Part shown: positions 63,926 to 64,000 of the stretch, piece after piece
How the letters are laid out: every line of letters starts with the position of its first letter
How positions within the stretch are numbered: the stretch's first letter is position 1
DNA from: Morella rubra
Lineage: Eukaryota > Streptophyta > Magnoliopsida > Fagales > Myricaceae
NCBI GenBank assembly: GCA_003952965.2
Contig: CM025854.1
Span: 7,507,845 to 7,571,844 of the forward strand
DNA: 64,000 bases
Reading direction: 5' to 3'
Program-made: the position numbers and the translations under genes
Notes under the pieces: model-generated
Database searches by the model: none
Seen by the model: the letters and a program-made list of their open reading frames with translations, nothing else
What the model was told of the DNA's origin: nothing

Positions 63926-64000
63926 TAGGAGTAATCACTTCCATTGAAGGAATGAGGTATAGATGTTGAGAGTCCCTCAACATGAGAGTTGTTGCTTGAA

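Noticed and set aside
1-64000. CRISPR arrays, operons, rRNA or tRNA genes
   Set aside because: None is seen, and the content is that of a plant nuclear chromosome.

Overview
This window is nuclear DNA of a flowering plant, most likely a woody eudicot. The evidence is plant-only gene families (JAZ/TIFY, Alfin-like PHD, phenylalanine ammonia-lyase), GT-AG introns, AT-rich spacers and layered transposons. The species cannot be read from the sequence. Four host genes have reading frames that look intact. The rest is spacer and mobile DNA in several nested layers.

Left part (1-17 kb). After a spacer with two clear MITEs comes a five-exon JAZ (TIFY10-type) jasmonate repressor on the + strand (4167-6474). 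A G-box lies upstream, and the intron that splits the Jas motif starts with an in-frame stop. A long spacer with an RNase H relic follows. Then comes an intronless, C-terminally extended PAL on the - strand (12090-14372), with a TATA box.

Middle part (17-48 kb). An Alfin-like PHD gene on the - strand (17058-20713, 252 residues) is followed by a 4,779-bp hAT transposon with perfect 8-bp target duplications and one frameshift in its transposase. Next is a broken fragment of the same Alfin-like gene (27.6-29.75 kb), itself split by a 5'-truncated LINE. Then comes a second complete Alfin-like copy (30066-47691). Its last intron has grown to about 15 kb because it holds a solo LTR, a 7.9-kb MULE inside that LTR, and a near full-length LINE. 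All five of its exons keep frame and splice sites.

Right part (48-64 kb). An AT-rich spacer and a PNO1-like exon relic lead into a decayed SIRE/Maximus-like Copia element on the - strand. The order by position is 3' LTR, an extra post-pol ORF, RNase H/RT, integrase, protease and gag; its 5' LTR lies beyond the window. The integrase region is split by a complete 4,150-bp solo LTR (57188-61337, TG...CA, TAAAC duplications), probably from a large Gypsy element. That LTR carries a TATA box, splice-donor-like sites and a short reading frame with a SUMO-interaction-like motif.

The host genes are not an operon. JAZ and PAL both belong to jasmonate and phenylpropanoid defence, and the Alfin-like proteins are histone-mark readers, but no functional link can be shown from their proximity. 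The main new observations are the Alfin-like triplication with its transposon-filled intron, the relative dating of transposon layers that it allows, the nearly intact hAT, and the coding-like segment in the giant solo LTR.
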